Shown here: in pieces, positions 22,485-32,862 of the stretch
Position numbering within the stretch: position 1 is the first letter of the stretch
How the letters are laid out: every line of letters begins with the position of its first letter
Source: CAZLYK01 sp964563495
Lineage (GTDB): Bacteria > Acidobacteriota > Blastocatellia > RBC074
Assembly: GCA_964563495.1 (NCBI GenBank)
Contig: CAZLYK010000001.1
Location: 1 to 64,000, forward strand
Direction: 5' to 3'
DNA length: 64,000 nt
Program-made: the position numbers and the translations under genes
The notes under the pieces: model-generated
Told to the model about the DNA's origin: nothing
The model's input: only the letters and a program-made list of their open reading frames with translations
The model's database searches: none

Positions 22485-24095
22485 ATGATCGCAATTACCG
22501 ACCGGGACCATGCCGAAAAAGCCAAATATCAGCTCGAGTGCGCTCTGATTGACGGTGGGGAGAGACAGGTCATTCTTTCCGATCTTCCGCTTGCTACGCT
22601 GAAGCGGGAAAATATCGAGTTGAGCGTCGAGTGGGGCAAGCTCATCCTGACTTGGTGGGACGAGCACAGTTCACAGAGCCGGCGAGTGACGGCATATCAG
22701 ATCGAACCTGCTGAGCTGCGTTTGCATGTAGCGCGTGGGCCGGCCCGCGAGATATCGCTTCTGATCTTGCGTGATCCGCTGCGATGGGCTGCTGCTCGCC
22801 AAGACCGCGATTGCGGGCTTGACGAGCGACGCAAAAACTACGCCATCCTGCTGGCCGGGCTGATCAAGTCCGGATTTCCGGGAATTCACCTGGAGAATCT
22901 CGCCGCCGGGGCCAACCAGTCGCGTTCCGCCTGGGGTCGGTACGCCCGATTATGCCTGCGGCTTAACGGGACCCACGCGCTCGTCATCGGCGTGACTGAG
23001 GCGGAGTCGCAGTCTGAGATCGACGGCGTTGTCGCGACCGGGCTGGCCTGGCTCTCGATCTATAATCAGAAGCGCGAGGCCGAGCGCCGGGCGAAACGGT
23101 TATGGATCTGCCTGCCGCAAAACAGATCGCTCACGGCAATTGAACGGCTCAGCCTGGTCGATGTCTCTCATCTCGATGCTCAAATCGATTGTTTTGAGAT
23201 CGACGAGGAGGGGGAAGAGATCCGGGCAGTCATTCCGGCGACCCAGACCGAGCTGCTCAATGCGCATTCGGACGAGTTAAGCTGGCCGGCCAAGCCGCTT
23301 AAGCTCAACCGCTGGCGCGAAAGGATTCTGGGACTCGCCCCGGATTTTGCCGGTTTGGCCGATTTGGCCGATTTGATTGAAGCGCGGCGGCTGCCCGGGG
23401 ACGGGGGCGAGAGCTATTCCTACCATGGTCTGGAATTCGCGCGCACCGGCGCCGATCAAGAGATAAAATTTGGTGTCCCCGGTTTGCGAAGCGAGGGCAA
23501 CGACTCTAATCTGGTCTTTCTGACAGAACGAAATTTCAGGGAACTGGAACGTCTGGTCGGTGAGATTGCCAGGTATCGATCGCCGCGTTCTGCCGATCGC
23601 CGTCATCCGTTCTATCGCCTGCGTGCCGAGGCCTGGTTGGAATCACTGCTCCGCCAAAAGATCTGTGCTCTCGATACGGCGCTGGACGAGCGCTTTGTTT
23701 ATTCCCAGATCCCCACCTGGCGCGCCGATCAGAGGTCGGTCATCGACCTTCTCGCGTTGAGGCGAGAGGGGCGCAATCAAGGACGGCTGGCGGTGATTGA
23801 AATCAAGGCGGCGGAAGACCCGCAATTGCCCATGCAGGGACTGGATTACTGGCTTCGCGTCGAGCAGGCGCGGCTGCGCGGCGAATTTGCTGGCCGCGGA
23901 CTGTTTACCGGGGTCCGGATCGTCGATCGAACGCCGCTGCTCTATCTGGTCGCGCCGCGCCTGCGCTTCCACCGCACATTCACCGCAGTGGCCAGGTGCC
24001 TCGATCCCCAAATCGAGGCCTATCGCATCGGCATCAACACCAACTGGAGAGAGGGCGTCAAGATACACGCACGGGAAAGAATCAACGGCTCTTGA
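22485..24095 (+). CDS. Putative PD-(D/E)XK-fold nuclease-like protein, function unknown
   Basis: 536 residues; the ATG follows GAGGAGGG. The C-terminal 160 residues show a PD-(D/E)XK pattern: E382 in RLRAEAWLESLLR, D421 in RSVIDLLALRREG, and E439-x-K441 in LAVIEIKAAED, followed by a helix with GLDYWLRVEQAR. This is the arrangement of restriction-like endonucleases and Holliday-junction or repair nucleases. The N-terminal 370 residues are unfamiliar. No signal peptide or membrane helix. It ends 23 bases before truB, with no methyltransferase or helicase beside it, so a restriction role is not supported. Confidence 0.6.
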   Translation: MIAITDRDHAEKAKYQLECALIDGGERQVILSDLPLATLKRENIELSVEWGKLILTWWDEHSSQSRRVTAYQIEPAELRLHVARGPAREISLLILRDPLRWAAARQDRDCGLDERRKNYAILLAGLIKSGFPGIHLENLAAGANQSRSAWGRYARLCLRLNGTHALVIGVTEAESQSEIDGVVATGLAWLSIYNQKREAERRAKRLWICLPQNRSLTAIERLSLVDVSHLDAQIDCFEIDEEGEEIRAVIPATQTELLNAHSDELSWPAKPLKLNRWRERILGLAPDFAGLADLADLIEARRLPGDGGESYSYHGLEFARTGADQEIKFGVPGLRSEGNDSNLVFLTERNFRELERLVGEIARYRSPRSADRRHPFYRLRAEAWLESLLRQKICALDTALDERFVYSQIPTWRADQRSVIDLLALRREGRNQGRLAVIEIKAAEDPQLPMQGLDYWLRVEQARLRGEFAGRGLFTGVRIVDRTPLLYLVAPRLRFHRTFTAVARCLDPQIEAYRIGINTNWREGVKIHARERINGS

Positions 24096-24118
24096 TAGAG
24101 AGGACTGCTGCGACCTTA

Positions 24119-25102
24119 ATGATGAAACATCTTCAAAAGACAGATCCTTCCGGTACGCCGGCGCCTCGCCGGCGGGACGCCGGCGACGGTATCTTGATTA
24201 TCGACAAACCGGCCGGCTGGACTTCCCACGATGTCGTCGCGCGCGTGAGAAAGATCCTCAAAATCCGCCGCGTCGGACACACCGGCACACTCGATCCGTT
24301 CGCCACCGGAGTTCTGGTGATCTGCCTCAATCGTGCGACGCGACTGGTTCAGATGCTGACCGGTCAAGACAAGGAGTACCTGGCGACTATGCGTCTCGGC
24401 TTTGCAACCGACACCGGCGACCTGACCGGAAAACCGGTCGGCCCGACAACCGATGCACGCCAGATCACCAAGGAGATGGTGGCAGAGGCGCTGACCGGTT
24501 TTCTCGGACAGATCAAACAGATTCCTCCGATGTATTCGGCCAAGAAGATCGGCGGCGTGAAACTGTACGAACTGGCGCGGCAGGGGTTGCAGGTCGAGCG
24601 CCAGCCGATCGAAGTCGAGATCAAAGAGCTCTCTCTCTCTCTTCTCCCTGCCCTTGAGCCGGAGGCTCAAGCCGGGACGACAACCGGGGATTTCTCTTTT
24701 CGAGTCGTCTGCTCCACTGGCACTTATGTCCGCCAACTGGCTGAGGATATAGGCCGGAGCCTCGGCCTGGGAGCCCACCTCATTCAGCTCCGCCGCACTC
24801 GCGCGGGAATCTGCACCATCGATCGTGCGATATCCCTCGAAAAACTGGCCGAACTGGTCGTGGCCGACCGGCTTGAAGAAGCTTTGATCCCAATGGCCGA
24901 TGCGATCGCTCTCGATGAGCTCTATTTAACCGCGGATGAGTGCCGCGAGATCGGACACGGTCGAGGGATCAACCGGCCCGGTCAATGGTTAAAAGGAACA
25001 AAAGCAAAGCTTTGCGATGAGCAGGGCCGGTTGATCGCAATTGCCGAATTCGTCTCGGAGAGCGGGCTATGGCAACCCCGACTGGTGCTGATCGAGAGGT
25101 AA
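24119..25102 (+). CDS. truB: tRNA pseudouridine-55 synthase
   Basis: 327 residues. It isomerises U55 to pseudouridine in the T-loop of tRNAs. GILIIDKPAGWTSHDVV and the catalytic motif GHTGTLDPFATGVL (catalytic Asp59) identify the family, as do the later PPMYSAKKIGG and STGTYVRQLAEDIG segments; a C-terminal PUA-like part follows. Residues 1-23 precede the domain and are poorly conserved. Two adjacent ATGs (24119 and 24122) could serve; the ribosome-binding site is weak. It usually sits with rbfA/infB, but here follows the nuclease-like gene. Confidence 0.95.
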   Translation: MMKHLQKTDPSGTPAPRRRDAGDGILIIDKPAGWTSHDVVARVRKILKIRRVGHTGTLDPFATGVLVICLNRATRLVQMLTGQDKEYLATMRLGFATDTGDLTGKPVGPTTDARQITKEMVAEALTGFLGQIKQIPPMYSAKKIGGVKLYELARQGLQVERQPIEVEIKELSLSLLPALEPEAQAGTTTGDFSFRVVCSTGTYVRQLAEDIGRSLGLGAHLIQLRRTRAGICTIDRAISLEKLAELVVADRLEEALIPMADAIALDELYLTADECREIGHGRGINRPGQWLKGTKAKLCDEQGRLIAIAEFVSESGLWQPRLVLIER

Positions 25103-25408
25103 AACATCCGGAAGTTGTCTTCGTTCAATGAATTTTTAGCATCTTCAATCAGGCTATGATTGCAATATGCGTGGCTGTGTTATACTGAGTTTGATAGACG
25201 AGGTAGCCCGCCAGGTTAAAAATGTGACAAAACCTGGACTATATATTGAACAAACAAAGCCGTTGTCGACTCTCGAAGTCGGCATTTTTTTCCTTCTCCC
25301 AGAATCCCGGCACGGAATGCAGTCGGGGAAAAAATTAGATAGATAACCCACAACAGGCTGTCAGTCTTGCCCCATCTCCACAGTGAGACGACGGCCAGGA
25401 GTAGTAGC
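25103..25408 (+). promoter_or_regulatory. Intergenic leader of the prkA operon, 306 bp, with possible promoter
   Basis: Separates truB and prkA. TTGCAA at 25160 and TATACT at 25181 could form a sigma70-type promoter, though the spacer is only 15 bases. The remaining 220 bases to the prkA start would be leader; no clear riboswitch or coding frame is seen. Confidence 0.3.
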
Positions 25409-27340
<1,932 letters not shown>

Positions 27341-27354
27341 TGAGTAGATCAAAA

Positions 27355-27450
27355 GAAGAAAATAGACAGGATTAACAGGATTTTGACAGGAATAAACCGG
27401 ATCAAAGACAAGGCAGAACAAAATCCTGTTTAATCCTGTCTATTTTCTTC
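27355..27450. repeat. Interspersed palindromic repeat, copy 5
   Basis: GAAGAAAATAGACAGGATTAA on the left mirrors the right end CCTGTCTATTTTCTTC; pairing extends outward beyond the family core. It lies between prkA and the DUF444 gene, both plus strand, 14 bases before the second start. Confidence 0.88.
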
Positions 27451-27463
27451 ACATTCAAATCTT

Positions 27464-28618
27464 ATGTCAGTCCAACGCCACGATTGGTCGCTCCAGCGCA
27501 AGGGCGTCATCGATCAGGAACGCCACAAAGAGCGGATCAAGGACGCGATCAAGAAAAATCTGGGTTCGATCGTCTCGAACGAATCGATCATCCTCTCGAA
27601 TGGCCGCAAGACGGTCAGGGTGCCGATGCGTGCGCTCGACGAGTACAAATTCCGTTTCGATTACCGCAAGCGCAAGCACGTCGGGCAGGGTGACGGCAAG
27701 ACTCAGGTCGGCGACGTGATCGGCCGTGAAAACCAGCCGGGGCAGGGGCCGGGCGAAGCCGGGAACAACCCGGGCCAGGACTTCTATGAAGCCGAGGTCG
27801 ATATCGACGAGATCGCCGCGCTGATCTTCGAAGATCTGCATCTTCCCTATCTCGAAGAAAGGGCAAAACACGCCGTCCAATCCAAGACGACCAAGTTCAC
27901 GGAAATCCGCCGTGTCGGCGCCCTCTCGAATCTGGACAAGCGCCGGACGATCCTGGAGAACATCCGTCGCCAGGCACGCGAGCAGGGCCAGGCCAAGCTC
28001 GGCCCGATCAAAAAAGAGGATCTACGTTTCAAGAGTTGGGAAGAAGAGGTCCGCTACGAATCGAATGCCGTCGTGATTGCGATCATGGATGTCTCGGGCT
28101 CGATGGGCGAGTTCAAAAAATACATCGCGCGCAGCTTCTTTTTCTGGATGGTCAGATTTCTGCGAACCAAATACGACACGGTCAAGATTGTCTTCATCAG
28201 CCATCACACCGAGGCCCGGGAGGTCACCGAAGAGGCGTTCTTCACCCAGGGCGAGTCGGGTGGGACGGTCGTCAGCTCGGCTTACAAGCTGGCGCTGGAT
28301 ATTGTCGACGAACGTTATCCGCCGCGCGACTGGAACATCTATCCGTTCCATTTTTCTGACGGGGATAACTATTACTCCGACAACGAAGACGCGGTCAAAC
28401 TCGCCGACAAGCTGATCGAGACTTGCAATCTGTTCGGCTATGGAGAGATCGGCGAGGAGGGGATGGCGAGTTACCGTCGCAGTTCGGGCGCGCTGCTCTC
28501 GATCTTCAATGACCGGCTCAAGAACAAAGAACGCTTCATCGGCGTGCGGATCGACGACAAGGAAGATGTCTATCCGGCGCTCAAGCAGTTCTTCGGCAAG
28601 CGCGGCGTGGAGGCCTGA
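27464..28618 (+). CDS. DUF444 family protein (YeaH/YhbH type)
   Basis: 384 residues. The N-terminal half has the charged segment HKERIKDAIKKNLGSIVSNE and a glycine-rich linker (GENQ/PGQGPGEAGNNPGQ region near 90-110). The C-terminal half is a von Willebrand A-like domain with the MIDAS motif MDVSGSMGEFKK near residue 208 and FHFSDGDNYY. It is the known partner of PrkA. No ribosome-binding site is visible before the ATG; palindrome copy 5 ends 13 bases upstream, so translation may depend on readthrough or a leader structure. It ends 10 bases from a convergent gene. Confidence 0.92.
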   Translation: MSVQRHDWSLQRKGVIDQERHKERIKDAIKKNLGSIVSNESIILSNGRKTVRVPMRALDEYKFRFDYRKRKHVGQGDGKTQVGDVIGRENQPGQGPGEAGNNPGQDFYEAEVDIDEIAALIFEDLHLPYLEERAKHAVQSKTTKFTEIRRVGALSNLDKRRTILENIRRQAREQGQAKLGPIKKEDLRFKSWEEEVRYESNAVVIAIMDVSGSMGEFKKYIARSFFFWMVRFLRTKYDTVKIVFISHHTEAREVTEEAFFTQGESGGTVVSSAYKLALDIVDERYPPRDWNIYPFHFSDGDNYYSDNEDAVKLADKLIETCNLFGYGEIGEEGMASYRRSSGALLSIFNDRLKNKERFIGVRIDDKEDVYPALKQFFGKRGVEA

Positions 28619-28628
28619 TTCGGGTAGC

Positions 28629-28892
28629 TTAAAAACCCAGGCTGCGGCACATGCCGCATTGATCGCACGGCTTGTTCTTCTCGATCGTACAGAGCTTAGA
28701 CTCGGCCAATTCAATCAGGTCGCCGACCGTGATCGACGCTTCATTGATGTTGAACTGTTGGCGACTGGGATGGGCCTCGTATTCGACGCCGGTCCACGGC
28801 GCGAAATAAGTCTCCGGAGCTCTCTGCTGCTCTGCCAGGGCATTCTGCAAAGCCTCGCGGACGATCTGTTTGATGGATTCCCGGTCGGTCAT
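28629..28892 (-). CDS. Small Cys-rich protein next to microcompartment vertex genes
   Basis: 87 residues, not recognised. The first 20 residues, TDRESIKQIVREALQNALA, form an amphipathic helix like the encapsulation peptides that send proteins into bacterial microcompartments. A linker with proline follows, and the C-terminus has four cysteines (C68, C76, C79, C82 in CDQCGMC context) suited to metal or Fe-S binding. The ATG at 28892 follows AAGGAG. Coding is on the same strand, just after the two BMC vertex genes, so a role as cargo or assembly factor is a reasonable inference. Confidence 0.65.
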   Translation of the reverse strand: MTDRESIKQIVREALQNALAEQQRAPETYFAPWTGVEYEAHPSRQQFNINEASITVGDLIELAESKLCTIEKNKPCDQCGMCRSLGF

Positions 28893-28909
28893 GGTCTTGA
28901 ATATCTCCT

Positions 28910-29178
<269 letters not shown>

Positions 29179-29182
<4 letters not shown>

Positions 29183-29466
29183 GGTTTCGCTCCTATCGTC
29201 CTGACGTGGGACTCCGAATCGACGATCCCGACGATCGTGCAATCGGTTGGGACTTCGCTGCCTTCGAACGGGAAACTGGCTTCCTTGCCGCGACACCAGA
29301 AGACCAATTCACCGGCTCCGGCCCCGACCGAATCGACGGCGACCATCGGCTTGCCGACCGCGAGCAGATCTCCATTGAGGGTCTGAATGATGAGCAGCTT
29401 GCGTCCTTCGAGCGCGGAGTTCTTGACCGTCGAGACCACGGTTCCGATGACACGTGCGATTTGCAT
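29179..29466 (-). CDS. Bacterial microcompartment vertex protein (EutN/CcmL, BMC-P), second copy
   Basis: 95 residues starting MQIARVIGTVVSTVKN, with RKLLIIQTLNGD, VAVDSVGAGAGELVFWCRGK and the closing CTIVGIVDSES, all typical of the family. It differs enough from the downstream copy to form distinct pentamers or a mixed vertex. The start is 36 bases from the divergent HAD gene start, so the two share a short promoter region. No strong ribosome-binding site is seen. Confidence 0.92.
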
Positions 29467-29502
29467 AAAGCTGATTATAGACAAATAATAGGCGCAATAG
29501 AT

Positions 29503-30201
29503 ATGGCCAACGACCTGAAAGCAATCATTTTCGATTTCAACGGCGTGATTGTAGACGACGAACCCTTCCACCTGGAGCTCTTTCGCCGCGTCCTGGGCGA
29601 AGAGGGTTTAGCTCTATCAGAGGCCGACTATCAGAAGAAATACCTGGGTTCCGACGATCGGGGATGCTTCACGGCTGCGCTGACCGATGCGGGGCGCCTG
29701 ACCGAGGCCCGGCAGCCCGATTACATCGAGCAACTGATCACCCGGAAAGCCGCCTACTATCGAGAGGCGATCGGCCGGCGCGTACTGCTCTTTCCCGGCG
29801 TCGGCTCGCTGGTGCGAAGACTCGCGCCGAGCTACCCGCTGGCGATCGCCTCCGGCGCTTTGCGTGATGAGATCGAGATGGTCCTCGAACACGGCCAGAT
29901 CCGCGATCATTTTCGCGTGATCATCGCCGCGGAGGATGTGAGCGCGTGCAAGCCGGACCCCGAGGGTTATCTCAAAGCCCTGACCGGGCTCAACCGCTCG
30001 TTCCCGGACCGGCCGCCGGTCGAGCCGCACCAATGCCTGGTCATCGAAGACTCTCTCGCCGGGGTGGAGGCGGCGAAACGGGCCGGGATGAGATGCCTGG
30101 CGGTGACCAACAGCTACCGGGCTGATGAGCTGGTTCAGGCCGATTGGATCGTCTCAACGCTGGGAGATTGCGAGCCTCAGGATCTATTCAAAGGACTTTG
30201 A
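29503..30201 (+). CDS. HAD-superfamily hydrolase, beta-phosphoglucomutase-like
   Basis: 232 residues. Motif I is FDFNGVIVDDEP, so the second position that is usually Asp (the general acid) is Asn; motif II is AIASGALRDE, motif III KPDP and motif IV VIEDSLAGVEAAKRAG. An alpha-helical cap lies at about residues 18-90. The architecture matches beta-phosphoglucomutase and related sugar-phosphate phosphatases. The D-to-N change should weaken the usual phosphoaspartate mechanism, although other members with DFNG exist. It overlaps the convergent PP2C gene by 14 bases. Confidence 0.85.
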   Translation: MANDLKAIIFDFNGVIVDDEPFHLELFRRVLGEEGLALSEADYQKKYLGSDDRGCFTAALTDAGRLTEARQPDYIEQLITRKAAYYREAIGRRVLLFPGVGSLVRRLAPSYPLAIASGALRDEIEMVLEHGQIRDHFRVIIAAEDVSACKPDPEGYLKALTGLNRSFPDRPPVEPHQCLVIEDSLAGVEAAKRAGMRCLAVTNSYRADELVQADWIVSTLGDCEPQDLFKGL

Positions 30202-31999
30202 TCACCAGCAGAGTCAGATCATCGTGCTGCTGCGCCCCGGCGGTGAAGTCCCTGACCTGTTTGATCGCGGCATCGACGATAGCCGAAGCGCGCAGGTGAC
30301 GATGATTGAGCAGGAAATCCAGCACTCGCGGCTCGCCAAAATCGATGGCCTGCGGAGGCGGCGTTTGCGCCTCGACCAGACCGTCGGTATAAAAAAAGAT
30401 CACATCGCCCTTCTCCAGGTGGAGCGTCTCGCTCTTGTATTGCTGTTTATCGAAGACCCCGAGCAATAATCCCCCGGTCTTGAGCGCCCGCCACTTTCCC
30501 GAGGCGTTGATCATCAACGGCGAATTATGCCCGGCATTGCAATACTGCAGAGTCCGCGTCTCGGCGTCGATCACCGCGTAGACGAGGGTGAGCAGCAATT
30601 GCCGGCCGAGATCACGGTGTAGACGCAGATTGGCGTCGCGCAAAACCCTGGCCGGTCCCTGGCCGCGTCGCGCCACACTGCGCAGGATGCTCCGCGAGGC
30701 AGCCATGCCCATAGCCGCGCGGATGCCCTTGCCCGCCACGTCGCCGATCATGATCCCCAGCCTTTTATCCGAGAGCTGAACGTAATCGTAAAAGTCCCCG
30801 CTCAGGTTGAGCGCCGGCTCCAGTCGCGCGGCGATCTCAAAACCTCTCAGATGCGGAGCGGATTCCGGGATCATGGAGCGTTGGACATCGCGAGCCATGA
30901 GAATCTCGTGCTCGAGCCGGCGCTCGCGCTCGACGTGTTCCTTGTAGAGCCTGGCGTTGACGATCGCGATGCTCAGATAATTGGCGATGTTTTCGAGCAA
31001 TCGCCCGTGGTATTCGTTAAAGGCGTGGGTGCGGTTGCTTTCGAGCGCGACCACGCCGATAACTTTGTCTTCGTAGATCAGCGGGACGGCGATCTCAGAA
31101 CGCTGTCCCATATCGCGCCAGTCATCGGTGAGATAATAATCGGGGTCCTGTAGAACATCGTTGACGATCTGCGTGGAGCGTTCACGGACGGCCCGCCCGA
31201 CGATGCCGGTCGTGACCGGAGAGCGGCTGGCGCGCGCCGTTTTCTTTACGCCATAGCCGACCTCGACGTGCCAGACGAATTCCGCGCGGGCATCGTCGAT
31301 CAGACCGGCGGAGAGGAAATCATAATCGATCACCCGGTCGAGCAGTGGCGCGATGTGATTGAGCAGCCTGTCCAGATCGAGGATCGAAGTCACTTCGTGG
31401 CCGATCTCGATCAACGTCCGCATCTCTCGCGTCCGCTGGCGCAGCTCGTCATAGAGTCGCGCGTGTTCGAGCGCAATGGCGAGCTGGTTGCCAAGGACCT
31501 TTAACACCCGCTCGTGATCGTGCGTAAAATAGTTGGGTTCAGCGCTCTCGATCGTCAAAACGCCGACGATCCGGTTCTCCCGGACCACGGTCAACGGGAC
31601 GGCGATCTCCGAACGCGGGGGGTTATCGCCCTCGGTCTCGACCGGTAAATAACGCGAATCCTGGCTGACATCGCCGACGATGATCGTCTGGCCTTCACGC
31701 CAGGAGGCCGATGCGATGCTCCGATCGAACGGGATCACCTCGTGCGCCGCCACCTCTTCCGGCTTGTAGCCGATCGCCTTCTTCCAGACCAGCCCGCCGC
31801 GAGCCTCATCGACCAGGAAGAGGTTGAAGAACTTGTAGTCGATCACCTCACGGAGTCTCTTGGCCACCCGTTCGATCAGCGTATCAAGGTCGAGAATCGA
31901 GATGAATTCGACGCTCAGCTCATTGATCAGGCGATGCAGCGGCTGGGTCGATTGCTCAGCTACCGGCGAAGGCTCAGAATTATTCGAATTGGTTGACAT
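30188..31999 (-). CDS. GAF-GAF-PP2C (SpoIIE/RsbU-type) serine phosphatase
   Basis: 603 residues. Two GAF sensor domains lie at about 25-185 and 195-360 (each opening with an SILDLD(T/R)L helix), joined by a coiled segment (ERERRLEHEILMARDVQRSM) to a PP2C SpoIIE-type domain with LNLSGDFYDYVQLSDKRL and IGDVAGKGIRAA metal sites, near 400-450, and DDLTLLVIKV at the end. Proteins of this kind dephosphorylate anti-sigma-factor antagonists in partner-switching stress pathways. No partner STAS or kinase gene is nearby. Cytoplasmic. Confidence 0.93.
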   Translation of the reverse strand: MSTNSNNSEPSPVAEQSTQPLHRLINELSVEFISILDLDTLIERVAKRLREVIDYKFFNLFLVDEARGGLVWKKAIGYKPEEVAAHEVIPFDRSIASASWREGQTIIVGDVSQDSRYLPVETEGDNPPRSEIAVPLTVVRENRIVGVLTIESAEPNYFTHDHERVLKVLGNQLAIALEHARLYDELRQRTREMRTLIEIGHEVTSILDLDRLLNHIAPLLDRVIDYDFLSAGLIDDARAEFVWHVEVGYGVKKTARASRSPVTTGIVGRAVRERSTQIVNDVLQDPDYYLTDDWRDMGQRSEIAVPLIYEDKVIGVVALESNRTHAFNEYHGRLLENIANYLSIAIVNARLYKEHVERERRLEHEILMARDVQRSMIPESAPHLRGFEIAARLEPALNLSGDFYDYVQLSDKRLGIMIGDVAGKGIRAAMGMAASRSILRSVARRGQGPARVLRDANLRLHRDLGRQLLLTLVYAVIDAETRTLQYCNAGHNSPLMINASGKWRALKTGGLLLGVFDKQQYKSETLHLEKGDVIFFYTDGLVEAQTPPPQAIDFGEPRVLDFLLNHRHLRASAIVDAAIKQVRDFTAGAQQHDDLTLLVIKVL

Positions 32000-32063
32000 A
32001 TCCCACCAGCGCCCGGAAGCGGATCAAATTGAGCAGACCTCGCCGGCGCCTCTCACCTCTTTC

Positions 32064-32531
32064 TCAACTCCCAATCACTTCCCGGATGGCGGCAAGCACC
32101 TCATCATCACCGGGCCGAAAAATCGGAATCACGACTTTGCGATACCGAATATGACCCTCGCCGTCTATGACAACCACGCCCCTTTTCGTCCCGAGCAGGT
32201 TTTTCATCTGGTAAGTGCGGACGACGGCGCCATCAGCGTCCGAGAGCAATCGCAGGGTCAGCTGGTGATGATCGATAAACTTTCGATGATTTTCGATCGA
32301 ATCGGTGTTGATGCCGACGACCTCAGCACCGGTCTCCTGATAACGAGCCCAATTGTCACGCACGCTGCATAACTGCTTTGTACAAACGGGGGTCTCGTCT
32401 CCCGGGTAGAAGAGTAAGACGACCGGCCTGCCTCGCATCGCGCTCAACTTCCAGCGGCCGCCACTCGCATCCGGTAGATCGATCTCAGGAGCAAGCTGGC
32501 CTACTTGTGGTCCAATTTTGTCGCTCATCAT
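32064..32531 (-). CDS. Peroxiredoxin (AhpC/TSA, BCP-like)
   Basis: 155 residues; GGGGGA lies just before the paired ATGs. The thioredoxin-like fold shows GQLAPEIDLPD, VVLLFYPGDETPVCTKQLC with the peroxidatic Cys50 and a second Cys55 five residues on (the atypical two-Cys spacing of bacterioferritin comigratory protein), and GINTDSIENHRKF. It reduces peroxides using thioredoxin. Cytoplasmic. Palindrome copy 6 lies directly upstream. Confidence 0.92.
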   Translation of the reverse strand: MMSDKIGPQVGQLAPEIDLPDASGGRWKLSAMRGRPVVLLFYPGDETPVCTKQLCSVRDNWARYQETGAEVVGINTDSIENHRKFIDHHQLTLRLLSDADGAVVRTYQMKNLLGTKRGVVVIDGEGHIRYRKVVIPIFRPGDDEVLAAIREVIGS

Positions 32532-32550
32532 CTTTTCCCCCATTTTGCAA

Positions 32551-32636
32551 TTAATCGACAGGATGAACAAGATTTATCCAGGATCGACAGGACTTGATCT
32601 TGTCGATCCTGGATAAATCTTGTTCATCCTGTCGAT
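32551..32636. repeat. Interspersed palindromic repeat, copy 6
   Basis: A near-perfect stem of about 37 bp: ATCGACAGGATGAACAAGAT on the left mirrors ATCTTGTTCATCCTGTCGAT on the right. Outer bases read ATCGAC rather than AATAGAC, so both arms have changed together. Confidence 0.88.
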
Positions 32637-32670
32637 AAGTTAAAGGATTTTGAAGGTATGAGAGAGAAAG

Positions 32671-32744
32671 TGGAGCTAGTCGGGCTCGAACCGACGACCT
32701 CTGCAATGCCATTGCAGCGCTCTTCCAAGCTGAGCTATAGCCCC
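32671..32744 (-). tRNA. tRNA-Ala (anticodon GGC)
   Basis: 74 bases on the minus strand fold as a full cloverleaf: acceptor GGGGCTA/TAGCTCC, D arm GCTC/GAGC, anticodon arm CTGCA/TGCAG with loop ATGGCAT (anticodon GGC, reads GCC), T arm GTCGG/CCGAC with TTCGAGC loop. The acceptor pair set with the G3-T70 wobble (identity element of alanine tRNA) is present. CCA is not encoded. Confidence 0.95.
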
Positions 32745-32862
32745 ATCGTCCGCGGTAATCCCTAATGGTCGAGAACGTGGCCTCATCAACGAGGCTTCGA
32801 CATCTTAGCCAACCGGTTCGATTCCGTCAAGAAGGAAGAAATCGCGGGAATCCCGGATTATT

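Noticed and set aside
22485..24095. Restriction-modification system
   Set aside because: The nuclease-like protein has no methyltransferase or specificity partner; neighbours are truB and an unrelated protease operon.
25160..25186. Strong promoter for prkA
   Set aside because: Elements are near-consensus but the 15-base spacer is too short for confidence; kept only as a weak note within the intergenic region.
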